Positions 16,496 through 24,496 of a stretch of DNA of 64,000 nt are shown here, piece after piece. Below the pieces are notes generated by a model. It was not told where the DNA came from. It saw nothing but the letters and a program-made list of their open reading frames with translations, and made no database searches. A program made the position numbers and the translations under genes. Position 1 is the first letter of the stretch; every line of letters begins with the position of its first letter. The DNA lies in assembly GCA_020633235.1 (NCBI GenBank), contig JACKEA010000002.1, positions 1,364,001 through 1,428,000 of the forward strand, in the 5' to 3' direction. This DNA is from Polyangiaceae bacterium. Its GTDB lineage: Bacteria; Myxococcota_A; Polyangia; Polyangiales; Polyangiaceae.

Positions 16496-17197
16496 TCAGC
16501 CCAAAGAAAGCGCGCGCTCGCGACGCAAATCCGAAAACGGCTCGGAAAAGCGGGGCACCGCGTCGAAGCGCCACGCCTCCACCGGAATCAGACCACGACG
16601 CGCGAGATCCTCGTGCAAGCGCGCTTCGTCTTCGGGCTCTCGCGGAAACTCGAAGGGATTGCGCATCACGCCGGCCTCGAGCCGAGGGTACTTCGCATCG
16701 TTCTCGGAGATCAGCTTCACGAGCTCACCCCCTCGCCGATCTAGATAGCTCAGGAACACCAGATCGAAAGGACCCACGCCACGCCGGCTGTCGGGCGCCT
16801 TCTGCACCCAGCGCGCCCAGTCGAAGCCGTACATGAAGTCGTGCACGTAGCGGAAGCAGATCGGCGAGCTGAGGCCGAAGCGATCTTGCAGCGCGACGAT
16901 CCGTTCCGTCATCTCCCCACGCACGCCGGCCTCGGCCTTCGCCAAGCAGGCAGCGAGGAAGTCGAAGTCCCAGAACAGGTTGCCGGGGAACGCCCTGTGC
17001 ACGGCCTCGGCGATGCGCACGAGGTCGCGAGCCAGGGCGTCCGGCTCCGCCACCGAGCCGAGAAGCGCGTGGCCAATGTCCTCGAGCGACGTCGCCCGCG
17101 TCCGCCCCGGGCCAAGCGAACGCCGCTCGATCAGCACGGCATCCAGACGAGCGTCAGCCGCTCGAAGCAGCTCCAGCGCGCCGGAAATACGCCGCAT
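16496..17197 (-). CDS. Conserved-looking hypothetical protein
   Basis: A 233-residue cytoplasmic protein that I do not recognise. It is mostly helical and has no signal peptide or membrane segment. Features include a charged N-terminus (LELLRAADARLDAVLIERR), an aromatic stretch NLFWDFDFLAACLAKA near residue 74, and YVHDFMYGFDWARWVQKAPD near residue 116. Codon use matches neighbouring genes, supporting a real gene. It is the last gene of the minus-strand run that begins at 20798, lying 65 bases after the PPC-domain gene, so it may belong to that operon. Confidence 0.6.
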   Translation of the reverse strand: MRRISGALELLRAADARLDAVLIERRSLGPGRTRATSLEDIGHALLGSVAEPDALARDLVRIAEAVHRAFPGNLFWDFDFLAACLAKAEAGVRGEMTERIVALQDRFGLSSPICFRYVHDFMYGFDWARWVQKAPDSRRGVGPFDLVFLSYLDRRGGELVKLISENDAKYPRLEAGVMRNPFEFPREPEDEARLHEDLARRGLIPVEAWRFDAVPRFSEPFSDLRRERALSLG

Positions 17198-17262
17198 GCA
17201 AGAACGCTAACACCAATGCCACACTGCCGCAGCTCTGCAGCTTGCACGCTACTTGCGGATCA

Positions 17263-17877
17263 TCAGTTCTTGCGCTCGAGACGGAACAGCTTCTTGCCGT
17301 CCTTCTCCGTGGGGCCGTGCACGATCAGCATCTCGAGGCGGATCTCGCGAATGCGTCCAGGGCCCTTGAGATCTCGGATCTTCAGCCGCTCGTCCGCCGC
17401 CATGAGCACCTCGCACAGCCCGAACGCGAAGTGCTGTACCAAGTCTCCCGCCTCGGGCAGCGGAGGCTCGTCTTCGTACGGGTCGTCCGCTTGGGCTTCC
17501 GCGTGGGCGCTCGCCTCTGCCGCCCAGCCGGATGACTCCTCCGCGCGTGGCGCCTGCGTGCGCTCCGCGGGGCGAGCGCTGCCCATGAGCCACACGGTGA
17601 CGCCCAGCGAGCGCGCCGCGGAGAGCTCCCCGGCAACGACGTCGACGCCGATGTCTCCCACGCGGCTCAGCACCACGCCGTAGGGTCCGCCGGCAGGACC
17701 TCCGAGGGACGCGAGGGTGAAGCGACCCGCCAGCGGGCGCGCGCCTTCTGCTCCGGCGACCCTGAGCTGCACCTCTTCCACGATCCCGGTGGCCGAGATC
17801 CAACCCTCCGCGCCCGAGAGCAGCGTGGAGAGCGCGGCCATCAGGTCCTTCCCGGGCGGCACCACGTTCAGTGACAT
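17263..17877 (-). CDS. PPC/DUF296-domain protein
   Basis: A 204-residue protein whose N-terminal 100 residues fit the PPC (plant and prokaryote conserved, DUF296) fold: GKDLMAALSTLLSGAEGWISATGIVEEVQLRV, then AGRFTLASLGG, VLSRVGDIGVDVVAGEL and GVTVWLMGS. In plants the domain is joined to AT-hooks in DNA-binding proteins; bacterial stand-alone versions form trimers and their role is unknown. An acidic linker (ADDPYEDEPPLPEAGD) separates a C-terminal part (about 150-204) that I do not recognise. It lies 31 bases after the fructosamine-kinase stop, on the same strand. Confidence 0.65.
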   Translation of the reverse strand: MSLNVVPPGKDLMAALSTLLSGAEGWISATGIVEEVQLRVAGAEGARPLAGRFTLASLGGPAGGPYGVVLSRVGDIGVDVVAGELSAARSLGVTVWLMGSARPAERTQAPRAEESSGWAAEASAHAEAQADDPYEDEPPLPEAGDLVQHFAFGLCEVLMAADERLKIRDLKGPGRIREIRLEMLIVHGPTEKDGKKLFRLERKN

Positions 17878-17908
17878 GATCGGGACCCTATCTCGAAAGC
17901 TCAGTGCA

Positions 17909-18760
17909 TCAAATCAGCTGAGCCAGCGCGCGTGCGACGGAACCCACGTAGCTCTGACCGAACAGGTTCACGTGCACCAACAGGGGGTAGAGCTGATAGA
18001 GCGCAACGCGCTCTTCGTGGCCCGGAGCCAGGGGGTAGGCCTCTTCGTAGGCATCGAACACCCGTGACCCGAAGCCACCGAACAGCAGCATCATCGCCAG
18101 GTCCATCTCCCGGTGGCCGCCGTACACGGCGGGATCGATCAGGCACGGCTCGCCGCTCGCCGCAGTGTGCAGATTGCCTCCCCACAGATCGCCGTGCAGC
18201 CGCGCCGGCGGCTCCGGCGGCCCCACGCGCTCGGAGAGCACGCCGAACAGCCGCTCGAAGCTCGTCAGCAGGCTCCTGGGAGCGAGTCCTGCGCGCTCCG
18301 CTGCCCGGAGCTGGGGCTCGAGGCGCCGGGTTCGGTAGAACTCCGGCCAGCTCTCCGCCGGGGCGTTCCGCTGGGCCAAGCGGCCGATGAAGTTGTCGTG
18401 GTCGAGACCAAAGCTCGGCGCGCCGAAACGATGAAGGTCCGCCAGCCCCTGCCCCAAGCGCTCGTCGTGATCCGGCGCTGGGCGTCCGGCCTCGATGTGC
18501 TCCAACGCCAAGAGCTCCGGCGCCGCGCTGATCACTTCCGGCACGCGTAGGGCATTGGCGCGCCGGAGCCACTCGAGGCCCCGGGCTTCTGCGGGAAACA
18601 TCGCGGGATCCGCGCGCTGGTTCGTCTTCACGAACACCACGCGGCCGTCGCTCATGGAAACCCGAAACGCGTCGTTGATATCGCCACCGCCGAGCCGCGC
18701 TGCATGCTCCACGCGCGCGCCCAACGCCGCCTCGAGCACCCGCTGCGCGCGCCGGTCCAT
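17909..18760 (-). CDS. Fructosamine/ketosamine-3-kinase family protein
   Basis: A 283-residue kinase of the fructosamine-3-kinase family, which phosphorylates sugar adducts on protein amines so that they fall off (deglycation). Visible motifs are the ATP-binding lysine in VVFVKTNQ, the catalytic-loop LHGDLWGGN and the metal-binding LIDPAVYGGHREMDLAMM. Bacterial members usually prefer ribulosamines or erythrulosamines. The adjoining low-molecular-weight phosphatase gene is a known neighbour of bacterial members and can dephosphorylate related ribulosamine 5-phosphates. I chose ATG 18760, which overlaps the phosphatase stop by one base (TGATG); the frame is open to 18787. Confidence 0.88.
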   Translation of the reverse strand: MDRRAQRVLEAALGARVEHAARLGGGDINDAFRVSMSDGRVVFVKTNQRADPAMFPAEARGLEWLRRANALRVPEVISAAPELLALEHIEAGRPAPDHDERLGQGLADLHRFGAPSFGLDHDNFIGRLAQRNAPAESWPEFYRTRRLEPQLRAAERAGLAPRSLLTSFERLFGVLSERVGPPEPPARLHGDLWGGNLHTAASGEPCLIDPAVYGGHREMDLAMMLLFGGFGSRVFDAYEEAYPLAPGHEERVALYQLYPLLVHVNLFGQSYVGSVARALAQLI

Positions 18761-19233
18761 CACTCTTTGGCGAAGGTGTCGAGCCACGCTCGGCAGGTGC
18801 GCTCACAGATGTCGAGCACCTCGTCGAAACCGTGAGCGCCGCCGTAGTAGGGATCCGGAACGCCGACGCCGGGCGCCGCCTCGGGATCGCGCTTGCGAAA
18901 CAACATCAGCTTCGCCCCCGACCCCGCGGGCTGGATCGCCTCGAGGTCCGCGAGGTTCTCGGCGTCCATGGCCAACACCCAATCGAAGCGCTCGAAGTCC
19001 TCCCGTCGGAACTGCCTCGCCCGCCCCGAGAGGGTGATGCCGCGCTTCTTCGCCGCAGCCGTGGCGCGGCGGTCCGGCGGCTCCCCGGCGTGGTAGGCCG
19101 CCGTGCCCGCGCTGTCGATCTCGAGCAGGTGTGAGAGACCGCGCTCCTCCGCCACGTGACGCATCACGCCCTCGGCGGTTGGAGAACGACAGATGTTGCC
19201 CAGGCACACGAAGCAGACGCGTACGCGGCTCAC
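18760..19233 (-). CDS. Low-molecular-weight protein-tyrosine-phosphatase family
   Basis: A 157-residue phosphatase with the N-terminal P-loop CxxxxxRS as VCFVCLGNICRSPTAEG and the general-acid motif VPDPYYGG near the C-terminus; length is standard for the family. It could remove phosphate from tyrosines, or, given its place beside a fructosamine-kinase homologue, from free ribulosamine 5-phosphate as shown for related bacterial pairs. The GTG at 19233 overlaps the stop of the GNAT-nitrilase gene (GTGA) and gives the usual start just before the P-loop. The frame stays open to 19386, but the extra residues are unlike the family. Confidence 0.9.
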   Translation of the reverse strand: MSRVRVCFVCLGNICRSPTAEGVMRHVAEERGLSHLLEIDSAGTAAYHAGEPPDRRATAAAKKRGITLSGRARQFRREDFERFDWVLAMDAENLADLEAIQPAGSGAKLMLFRKRDPEAAPGVGVPDPYYGGAHGFDEVLDICERTCRAWLDTFAKE

Positions 19234-20798
19234 AGCTCTTTCGTCTCCTCGCCGTCCTTGTAGCGGACGGTGTAGAGGTCCAAACGCCGATCCGAGAGGT
19301 TCGTGGTGGTGCCGCGGTAGCGGTGCCGGCGCAAGAGCTCGATGTCCAGATCGTGGATCATCACGGTCTCCTCGTCCGGCGAGCACTCCCCGGCGATGCC
19401 GTCACGGCTGAAGGGATAGTCGTGGGGCGTGAACACGCCGGATTGGGCGTAGTGGGTGTCGGCGTTCTCGATGAACGGCAGGTTGCCCGTGGCGCCGGAG
19501 AGCACCGCATAAACGTGGTTCTCGATGCAGCGCGCGCGAGCACAGTTCCGCACCCGCAGGTACCCGTTGCGGTCGTCCGTGTTGAAAGGCACGAACAGGA
19601 TGTGCGCGCCCTTCTTGGCCGCGATGCGCCCGAGCTCCGGGAACTGCACGTCGTAGCAGAGCAAGATCGCCACCTTGCCGCTGTCCGTGTCGAACACTGC
19701 CAGGTTCTTGCCCGGGCTCACGCCCCACCAGCGCCGCTCCGCCGGCGTGATGTGCAGCTTTTGCTGGCGTTGCATGCGGCCATCGCGGTGGAAGAGGTAG
19801 CCCGTGTTGTACAGGTTGCCGTCTTCCACCGTGAAGTGAGAGCCGGCCACGATGTTCACGTTGTAGCGGATCGCGAGCCTCCGAAAGTGCTCCACGAACG
19901 CTTGCGTATGCTCGTCGAGCTTGCGCACCGCGAGCCCCGGTCGGAGCCCCGGATAGAGTCCCAGGAGCTGCGTGGTGATGAGCTCCGGAAACACCACGAA
20001 GTCCGACTGCGCATCCGCGGCTACGTCCACGAAGTAGCCGAGCCCCTGCACGAACTCGTCGAAGGAGGAGACCGGACGCATCTGGTACTGCACCACCGCC
20101 ACGCGCACGATCTCCACCGCGCGCCAGCGCCGACGCCGATCCTGCCGGTAGTCGAAGTTCACCCACTCCAAGAACGTGGCAAAGCCCATGGACTCCTTGT
20201 CCACCGGCAAATACTCGGGAATCAGACTCTCGAGCATGAAGCCATTGGCGAGCTGGGCCGTGAGCACCGGGTCCACCAGCTCCTTGGCGATCACCTTGTC
20301 GACGTACTCCCGCGCCGTCAGCTCGGCGGCGTGCCGGTGATAGCCCGGGATGCGGCCGCCGATGATGATGCGCTGCAGGTTCTTGTCCCGCGCGATGTGC
20401 TTGCGCGCGTCGTACAGCCGGCGCGAGAGGCGAAACCCGCGGTAGTCCGGGTCGACCATGATCTCGATGCCGTACATGGTGTTGCCGTCCGGGTCGTGAT
20501 TGCGGATGTAGCCGTTGTCGGCGATGACCGCCCAGTTCTGCCACTCGTCGTACAGGTCGAAGTCGACGATCAGGCTGCTGGACGAGGCGACGATCTTGCC
20601 GTCCATCTCGATGCAGATCTGCCCCTCCGGAAACTGCTCGATCTGGCTCTCGAATTGGTCCTGCTTCCACGGCTTCATTCCCGGAAAGCACTTGATCTGC
20701 AGGTCGCACACGGCCTGGTAATCGCTCAGCTTCAGGGTCCGCACGACGACGCGCCTTGCGTCCTTCTTCTTCTTCGATTTCTTGGCTTTTCCGTCCAC
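19230..20798 (-). CDS. GNAT acetyltransferase - carbon-nitrogen hydrolase fusion
   Basis: A 522-residue two-domain protein. Residues 15-215 form a GNAT fold (GIEIMVDPDYRGFRLSRRLYDA holds the acetyl-CoA loop). Residues 230-515 form a nitrilase-superfamily amidase with the catalytic triad Glu272 (VVFPEL), Lys347 (QQKLHI) and Cys381 (LLCYDVQFPE). The same fusion occurs in Bacillus YhcX and many other bacteria; substrate unknown. The N-terminus is very basic (KAKKSKKKKDARR). It is the first gene of a coupled run with phosphatase, fructosamine kinase and PPC protein, which suggests repair or disposal of damaged amines. The start is a GTG, and the upstream gap holds a 49-base tandem repeat. Confidence 0.88.
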   Translation of the reverse strand: MDGKAKKSKKKKDARRVVVRTLKLSDYQAVCDLQIKCFPGMKPWKQDQFESQIEQFPEGQICIEMDGKIVASSSSLIVDFDLYDEWQNWAVIADNGYIRNHDPDGNTMYGIEIMVDPDYRGFRLSRRLYDARKHIARDKNLQRIIIGGRIPGYHRHAAELTAREYVDKVIAKELVDPVLTAQLANGFMLESLIPEYLPVDKESMGFATFLEWVNFDYRQDRRRRWRAVEIVRVAVVQYQMRPVSSFDEFVQGLGYFVDVAADAQSDFVVFPELITTQLLGLYPGLRPGLAVRKLDEHTQAFVEHFRRLAIRYNVNIVAGSHFTVEDGNLYNTGYLFHRDGRMQRQQKLHITPAERRWWGVSPGKNLAVFDTDSGKVAILLCYDVQFPELGRIAAKKGAHILFVPFNTDDRNGYLRVRNCARARCIENHVYAVLSGATGNLPFIENADTHYAQSGVFTPHDYPFSRDGIAGECSPDEETVMIHDLDIELLRRHRYRGTTTNLSDRRLDLYTVRYKDGEETKEL

Positions 20799-20814
20799 AT
20801 CACAGCGCTAACAC

Positions 20815-20912
20815 GCCGTTCACACCCGCGAAAGGCCCTGCCCCCGAAGCTCCGCTTCCCACCGCCGTTCACACCCGCGAAACGCCCTGTCATCGAGGCT
20901 CCGCTTCCCACC
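20815..20912. repeat. Two tandem copies of a 49-base unit
   Basis: Units at 20815-20863 and 20864-20912 both start GCCGTTCACACCCGCGAAA and end CTCCGCTTCCCACC, differing at about seven positions in the middle. They lie just upstream of the GNAT-nitrilase gene and may affect its promoter. The rest of the gap up to 20952 shows nothing else clear. Confidence 0.75.
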
Positions 20913-20952
20913 GCCGACGCCGCCCTCTCCTCACCCGTATTTGGCCGCAGGT

Positions 20953-20976
20953 ATGTTGGTCCGGCGCGATCCCCGT
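20953..20976 (+). repeat. 3'-end repeat family, copy 3
   Basis: ATGTTGGTCCGGCGCGATCC then CCGT, about a dozen bases past the stop of the minus-strand antiporter gene. One of the clearer single copies of the dispersed repeat. Confidence 0.6.
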
Positions 20977-20987
20977 CCCGCCGCTAG

Positions 20988-22289
20988 TCACGAGAACGGA
21001 GAAGCTCGAGAGGGAGCCGACCCGGTCTCCGCTTGCCGCGTCCCTCGGTTCGTCCGGACAGGGCCTTGGGCGCTACCCGGCTGCCTCTGACCGAAACGCT
21101 TGACCAGCCACGTAGCGCTGACGCCGTGTGCGAAGACCGATCCGGTCACTACCAGACTTGCCAGCGCGAACAGCTCTGGGCGCTCGGCACGCCGCGCGAT
21201 CAGAGTGGCATAATAGAGCGCGGCGATGCCAATCGGGCCGAACCAGCCAGCGAAGCGCGCTTCGCGAGGGGTCGAAATCGTCGCTGCCGTGCGGTGAAGC
21301 AGCAGCATCAGTGGCAGCCTCCGCAGCAGCAGCACGCTGACCGCGAACAGGAGCCCCAAGGAGCCCAACTTCAGCCACGAAGCATAGGGTAGCAAGGCAC
21401 CAAACAACACGAACACCGGAAGCAGGAACATGCGCTCCAGCGTCTGGTGAATGTTCTCCGCCCGCAGCTCGGGAGCATCGTGGGTGACCGAGCGAAACGC
21501 GATGCCAGCCACGAACACCCCCCACAGCTCGTTCGAGCCCACCAAAGACAGACTACCGACCAGCAGCGCGGCCATCGCCAAGGACACGCTCAGGTGAGAA
21601 ACCGGCTCGCTCTCGAAGCGACCGCGAACCCACAACACGGCCCGACCCGTCGCGTATCCGACGAGCCCGCCCATGACGCCGCCGACGACGACTCCCTTCA
21701 CCAAGGCGTCGAAGCACCAACTTGTCAGTGACGAGGAGCCCGCATCTGCGACAAAGATGAGCGGAAGAAGCACCAGCGGACTGGCGAGAGCGTCGTTGGC
21801 GCCGGCCTCCGCCGAGAGCGTGTGTCGCAGCCGAGCTGGCAGGTTCTCCTCCGCGAGCGCGCCGGTCAGGATTGAGCTGGCAATCACGGGGTCCGTTGGC
21901 GTCAAGACGGCACCGACCACTGCGGCCTCCGGTAGGGAAAGGCCGACGATCAGGTACGCCAGCAGGGAGGTGACTAGCCACATGCCGGGCATCAAGAGTC
22001 CGATCATCACGCCCACGCTGCGCCGACGGCGCCAAATGAATCCCGCCGGCAAGCGGAGAGCGGTCGCCAGCACCGCGACAGCAAGAGTAAGGCGGCAGGC
22101 CTGCTCCAGAAAGCCGAAGGCGTCCGGCGGCACTCGCAACAGGCCCGTGCACGGACCTGCAACGATGCCAACGGCCAAGGCCAACACTGGCTCCGAAACG
22201 TACCAGCGGCTCTTGACGAGTCCAGAGGTCGCACCGAGGAGCAGCATCACCAGCCCCAGCAAAGCCAGCGCCGTGTCGAGCTCGTGCAT
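20988..22289 (-). CDS. Na+/H+ antiporter, CPA1 family
   Basis: A 433-residue membrane protein with about twelve hydrophobic segments. Family signatures are LTPTDPVIASSIL (the discontinuous helix 4 TDP motif) and LSAEAGANDALASPLVLLPL, with the Asn-Asp pair that binds the ion. CPA1 exchangers such as NhaP swap cytoplasmic Na+ or K+ for H+. The ATG at 22289 (MHELDTALALLGLVMLLLG) begins just before the first helix; the frame is open far upstream but that part has no membrane character. The C-terminus is short, with no TrkA-like regulatory domain. The next upstream gene on this strand is a UbiA prenyltransferase 130 bases away. Confidence 0.88.
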   Translation of the reverse strand: MHELDTALALLGLVMLLLGATSGLVKSRWYVSEPVLALAVGIVAGPCTGLLRVPPDAFGFLEQACRLTLAVAVLATALRLPAGFIWRRRRSVGVMIGLLMPGMWLVTSLLAYLIVGLSLPEAAVVGAVLTPTDPVIASSILTGALAEENLPARLRHTLSAEAGANDALASPLVLLPLIFVADAGSSSLTSWCFDALVKGVVVGGVMGGLVGYATGRAVLWVRGRFESEPVSHLSVSLAMAALLVGSLSLVGSNELWGVFVAGIAFRSVTHDAPELRAENIHQTLERMFLLPVFVLFGALLPYASWLKLGSLGLLFAVSVLLLRRLPLMLLLHRTAATISTPREARFAGWFGPIGIAALYYATLIARRAERPELFALASLVVTGSVFAHGVSATWLVKRFGQRQPGSAQGPVRTNRGTRQAETGSAPSRASPFS

Positions 22290-22395
22290 GGTCAAGAAGT
22301 CGGAGCAAACTCCAGACCACTCCGTTGCAGGCGCTGACCGTCTGCGGAGGCCGCGGCGACCTGACACACCGAGGCATTCTGCATGGTCCGCCGCG

Positions 22396-22417
22396 GGGTT
22401 CCGCGCCGCAGCGACAA
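22396..22417 (-). repeat. 3'-end repeat family, copy 4
   Basis: On the plus strand GGTTCCGCGCCGCAGCGACA, immediately downstream of the UbiA stop at 22420 (minus strand). It is nearly identical to the copy after the AcoR-type regulator at 37186. Confidence 0.6.
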
Positions 22418-22419
22418 AA

Positions 22420-23361
22420 TCAGAGCGGTAGCCAGGGCCGCGCGAGAGTGAGGACGGCAAGCAGCGTGGCACCCCGCCAGATCGCGTGGTGGAGATGCGC
22501 CTTGTAGCGCGCTTGCGGAGTGAAGGCGTTGGTCGTCGCCTGCCCGCTCTCCTGGCGGAGCTTGCGAAAGCTCCACAGCACGACGACCAGCACCGGCGCG
22601 GCGATCCAGGCGGGCAGCACGCTGGGCAGCGCCACCGCCGTGAGGCCCCACAGCACGACGCCCACGAGCACCAGCGTCTCCACCATCCGGCGCGCCAGGC
22701 GGTTGCCGAAGACGCTGGCCACGGTGCGCTTGCCACCCCGACGATCGCTCACCTCGTCGCTGAGACCGCTGGCGATGGCGCTGGCGAGACACAACGGCAC
22801 GAAGCCGATCAGGAGCGCGTCTGCGGGCGTGAGCAAGCGGCCGCTCACGAAGTGTGCCTCGAGCCAGGGCAGCGCCACGCCCACGCCTGCCATCTCCAGG
22901 AGCTCGCCCCCGCCGCGGTAGTTGAGGCGCAAGGGCGGCAGGGAGTACGCGATGAAGATGCCGACGCCGATGACGCCCCCGACCGCGGCCCCCGGGAGCC
23001 CCAGCCACACGGCGCCAACCACGCCCACGATCAGCGCGGCAAGGGCAGCGGCGATGCCGGCGAACAACACATGGTGCGCCGGCAAGATGCCGTCCGGGAT
23101 GGTCTTCGGCGAACAACCCTTGGGGAACATCTGACGCTTGATGCGATCCACGTCGCGATCCGCCCAGTCGTTCAGCAGCACGATGGCGCACAGATCGAAG
23201 ACGACGAACAGCGCACCGAACGCGACGCCGCGACCGCTGACGTGCGCGGCATCGAGGGCGCCGATGGCGACACCGAGCAGCGCTGGAACCAGGAGCTTGG
23301 GCCAGCTCGCCGGTTTCAGCGCGTAGCGCCATCGCGAGAGCGGTGTGGGGAACGTGGTCAC
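22420..23361 (-). CDS. UbiA-family prenyltransferase
   Basis: A 313-residue membrane enzyme with eight to nine hydrophobic helices and both diphosphate-Mg2+ motifs: NDWADRDVDRIK near residue 63 and SDEVSDRRGGKRT near residue 200, plus SLPPLRLNYRGGGE between them. Its sequence is clearly different from the UbiA protein at 11892-12800, so the two probably prenylate different acceptors. No quinone or haem pathway genes are adjacent, so the acceptor is unknown. The ATG at 23361 gives a standard N-terminus (RWRYALKPASWPKLLVPALLG). Confidence 0.85.
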   Translation of the reverse strand: MTTFPTPLSRWRYALKPASWPKLLVPALLGVAIGALDAAHVSGRGVAFGALFVVFDLCAIVLLNDWADRDVDRIKRQMFPKGCSPKTIPDGILPAHHVLFAGIAAALAALIVGVVGAVWLGLPGAAVGGVIGVGIFIAYSLPPLRLNYRGGGELLEMAGVGVALPWLEAHFVSGRLLTPADALLIGFVPLCLASAIASGLSDEVSDRRGGKRTVASVFGNRLARRMVETLVLVGVVLWGLTAVALPSVLPAWIAAPVLVVVLWSFRKLRQESGQATTNAFTPQARYKAHLHHAIWRGATLLAVLTLARPWLPL

Positions 23362-23453
23362 GGCTTTGGACGCGATTTCGCGCTCGGCCGTAACATGGTT
23401 GCTCTGGTAATCTTCCGCAACCTCGGCTCCGAGATCCGCTCTATGCTCGCGTC

Positions 23454-24005
23454 ATGTGGTTCCGAGCCGGACTTTTCACGGCCCTGCTGCTTCTGTCCGC
23501 GTGTATGCCGCGGCGGACCGACACCCAACATCCAGCCGTGTGCGAGGGGGATTCCACCCAGGCGTTGAAGCCGGTGAGCGACGCGGAGCTGGTCGCGGCG
23601 GCGCAGGCGAGCACGCAGGTGGTGCGGGCGCGGCTCTCGTTCACTGGCACGCTGGAATCCAACGGCGCGCGCTACCGTTATGCCATCGCGGACGTGGTGG
23701 AGGTGTTGCAGGGCAGCCTGGCCAGCGCAGGGCCCAAGCTCGCGGAAGAGCTGCCGCTGTGGGCGCCGGTGAACGCGGCCAGCCCGCTGGAGCAGCTCAT
23801 GTGCCGCGAGGGCGACACCTTCGTGTTCCTGCTCAGCGTGCCGGACGAGAGCGCACCGCCGGACGGCGGCGTGCCGGAGCCCGTGGCTCAGGTGTACGGC
23901 CAGCACGCGGTGGCGCTCCACGCGGTGCTCGGCGAGCACGAGCTCGGCCGGCTGGACAGCGTGTTGAAAACCGCGCCTCCCCGTGCCACATCCCCGAGCC
24001 CATGA
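23454..24005 (+). CDS. Lipoprotein, unknown function
   Basis: A 183-residue lipoprotein (lipobox LLLSAC, Cys17). The mature part has a beta-rich core (VVRARLSFTGTLESNGARYRYAIADVVEVLQG, then LPLWAPVNA and EGDTFVFLLSVP), a layout seen in small domains that bind or cap surface proteins, and two further cysteines. I recognise no named family. The start at 23454 gives a compact signal peptide. Its stop overlaps the next lipoprotein start (ATGA), so the two are translated together. Confidence 0.75.
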   Translation: MWFRAGLFTALLLLSACMPRRTDTQHPAVCEGDSTQALKPVSDAELVAAAQASTQVVRARLSFTGTLESNGARYRYAIADVVEVLQGSLASAGPKLAEELPLWAPVNAASPLEQLMCREGDTFVFLLSVPDESAPPDGGVPEPVAQVYGQHAVALHAVLGEHELGRLDSVLKTAPPRATSPSP

Positions 24006-24496
24006 CCCGCACCGTCATCGTGCTCTTCAGCCTGCTCGTGGTCACCTCCGGCTGCGACGGCCTGCGCAAGAAGCTGTTCGAGAAGAAGGCCTCGGAGGCG
24101 GCGGGCAGCGAGGTCACGGTGGACGAGAAGGGCCGCGTGAACCTCAAGGCCACGGACGACGCCGGCAGCCAGACGCAGGTGCAGTTCGGCGAAGGCACCA
24201 CGCTGCCCGCGGACTTCCCGAAGAGCGTCCCCATCTATCCCGGCGCCAAGGTCATCGCGGTGGTGAGCATGGGCTCCCGCAAGGACGCCTACATGGTCAC
24301 GATCGACACCAAGGCCAAGCCCAGCGAGGTGATCGACTTCTACAAGAAGGCCAAGGGCTTCAAGATCGAGTCGGACCTGGCGCTGGGCAAGACCCACATG
24401 CTCAGCCTCACGGCGAGCGATGGTCTCGACGTGACCATCAGCGTGACGACCGCCGACGACGGCACGGCGGACGCGCAGATCACGACGACGCGTTGA
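24002..24496 (+). CDS. Lipoprotein, unknown function
   Basis: A 164-residue lipoprotein (lipobox VVTSGC, Cys18). A lysine-rich stretch (LRKKLFEKKASEAAG) follows the lipid anchor; then a short beta domain contains PADFPKSVPIYPGAKVIAVVSMGS and PSEVIDFYKKAKGFKIES. This arrangement is common in small myxobacterial lipoproteins of unknown role. It is coupled to the previous lipoprotein (ATGA overlap), and its 3' end overlaps the converging ABHD18-like gene by 17 bases. Confidence 0.75.
   Translation: MTRTVIVLFSLLVVTSGCDGLRKKLFEKKASEAAGSEVTVDEKGRVNLKATDDAGSQTQVQFGEGTTLPADFPKSVPIYPGAKVIAVVSMGSRKDAYMVTIDTKAKPSEVIDFYKKAKGFKIESDLALGKTHMLSLTASDGLDVTISVTTADDGTADAQITTTR

Noticed and set aside
19131..20987. 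A 618-codon plus-strand frame opposite the GNAT-nitrilase gene
   Set aside because: It is antisense to a protein with an intact Glu/Lys/Cys triad; the frame itself is His/Val/Arg-rich shadow sequence.
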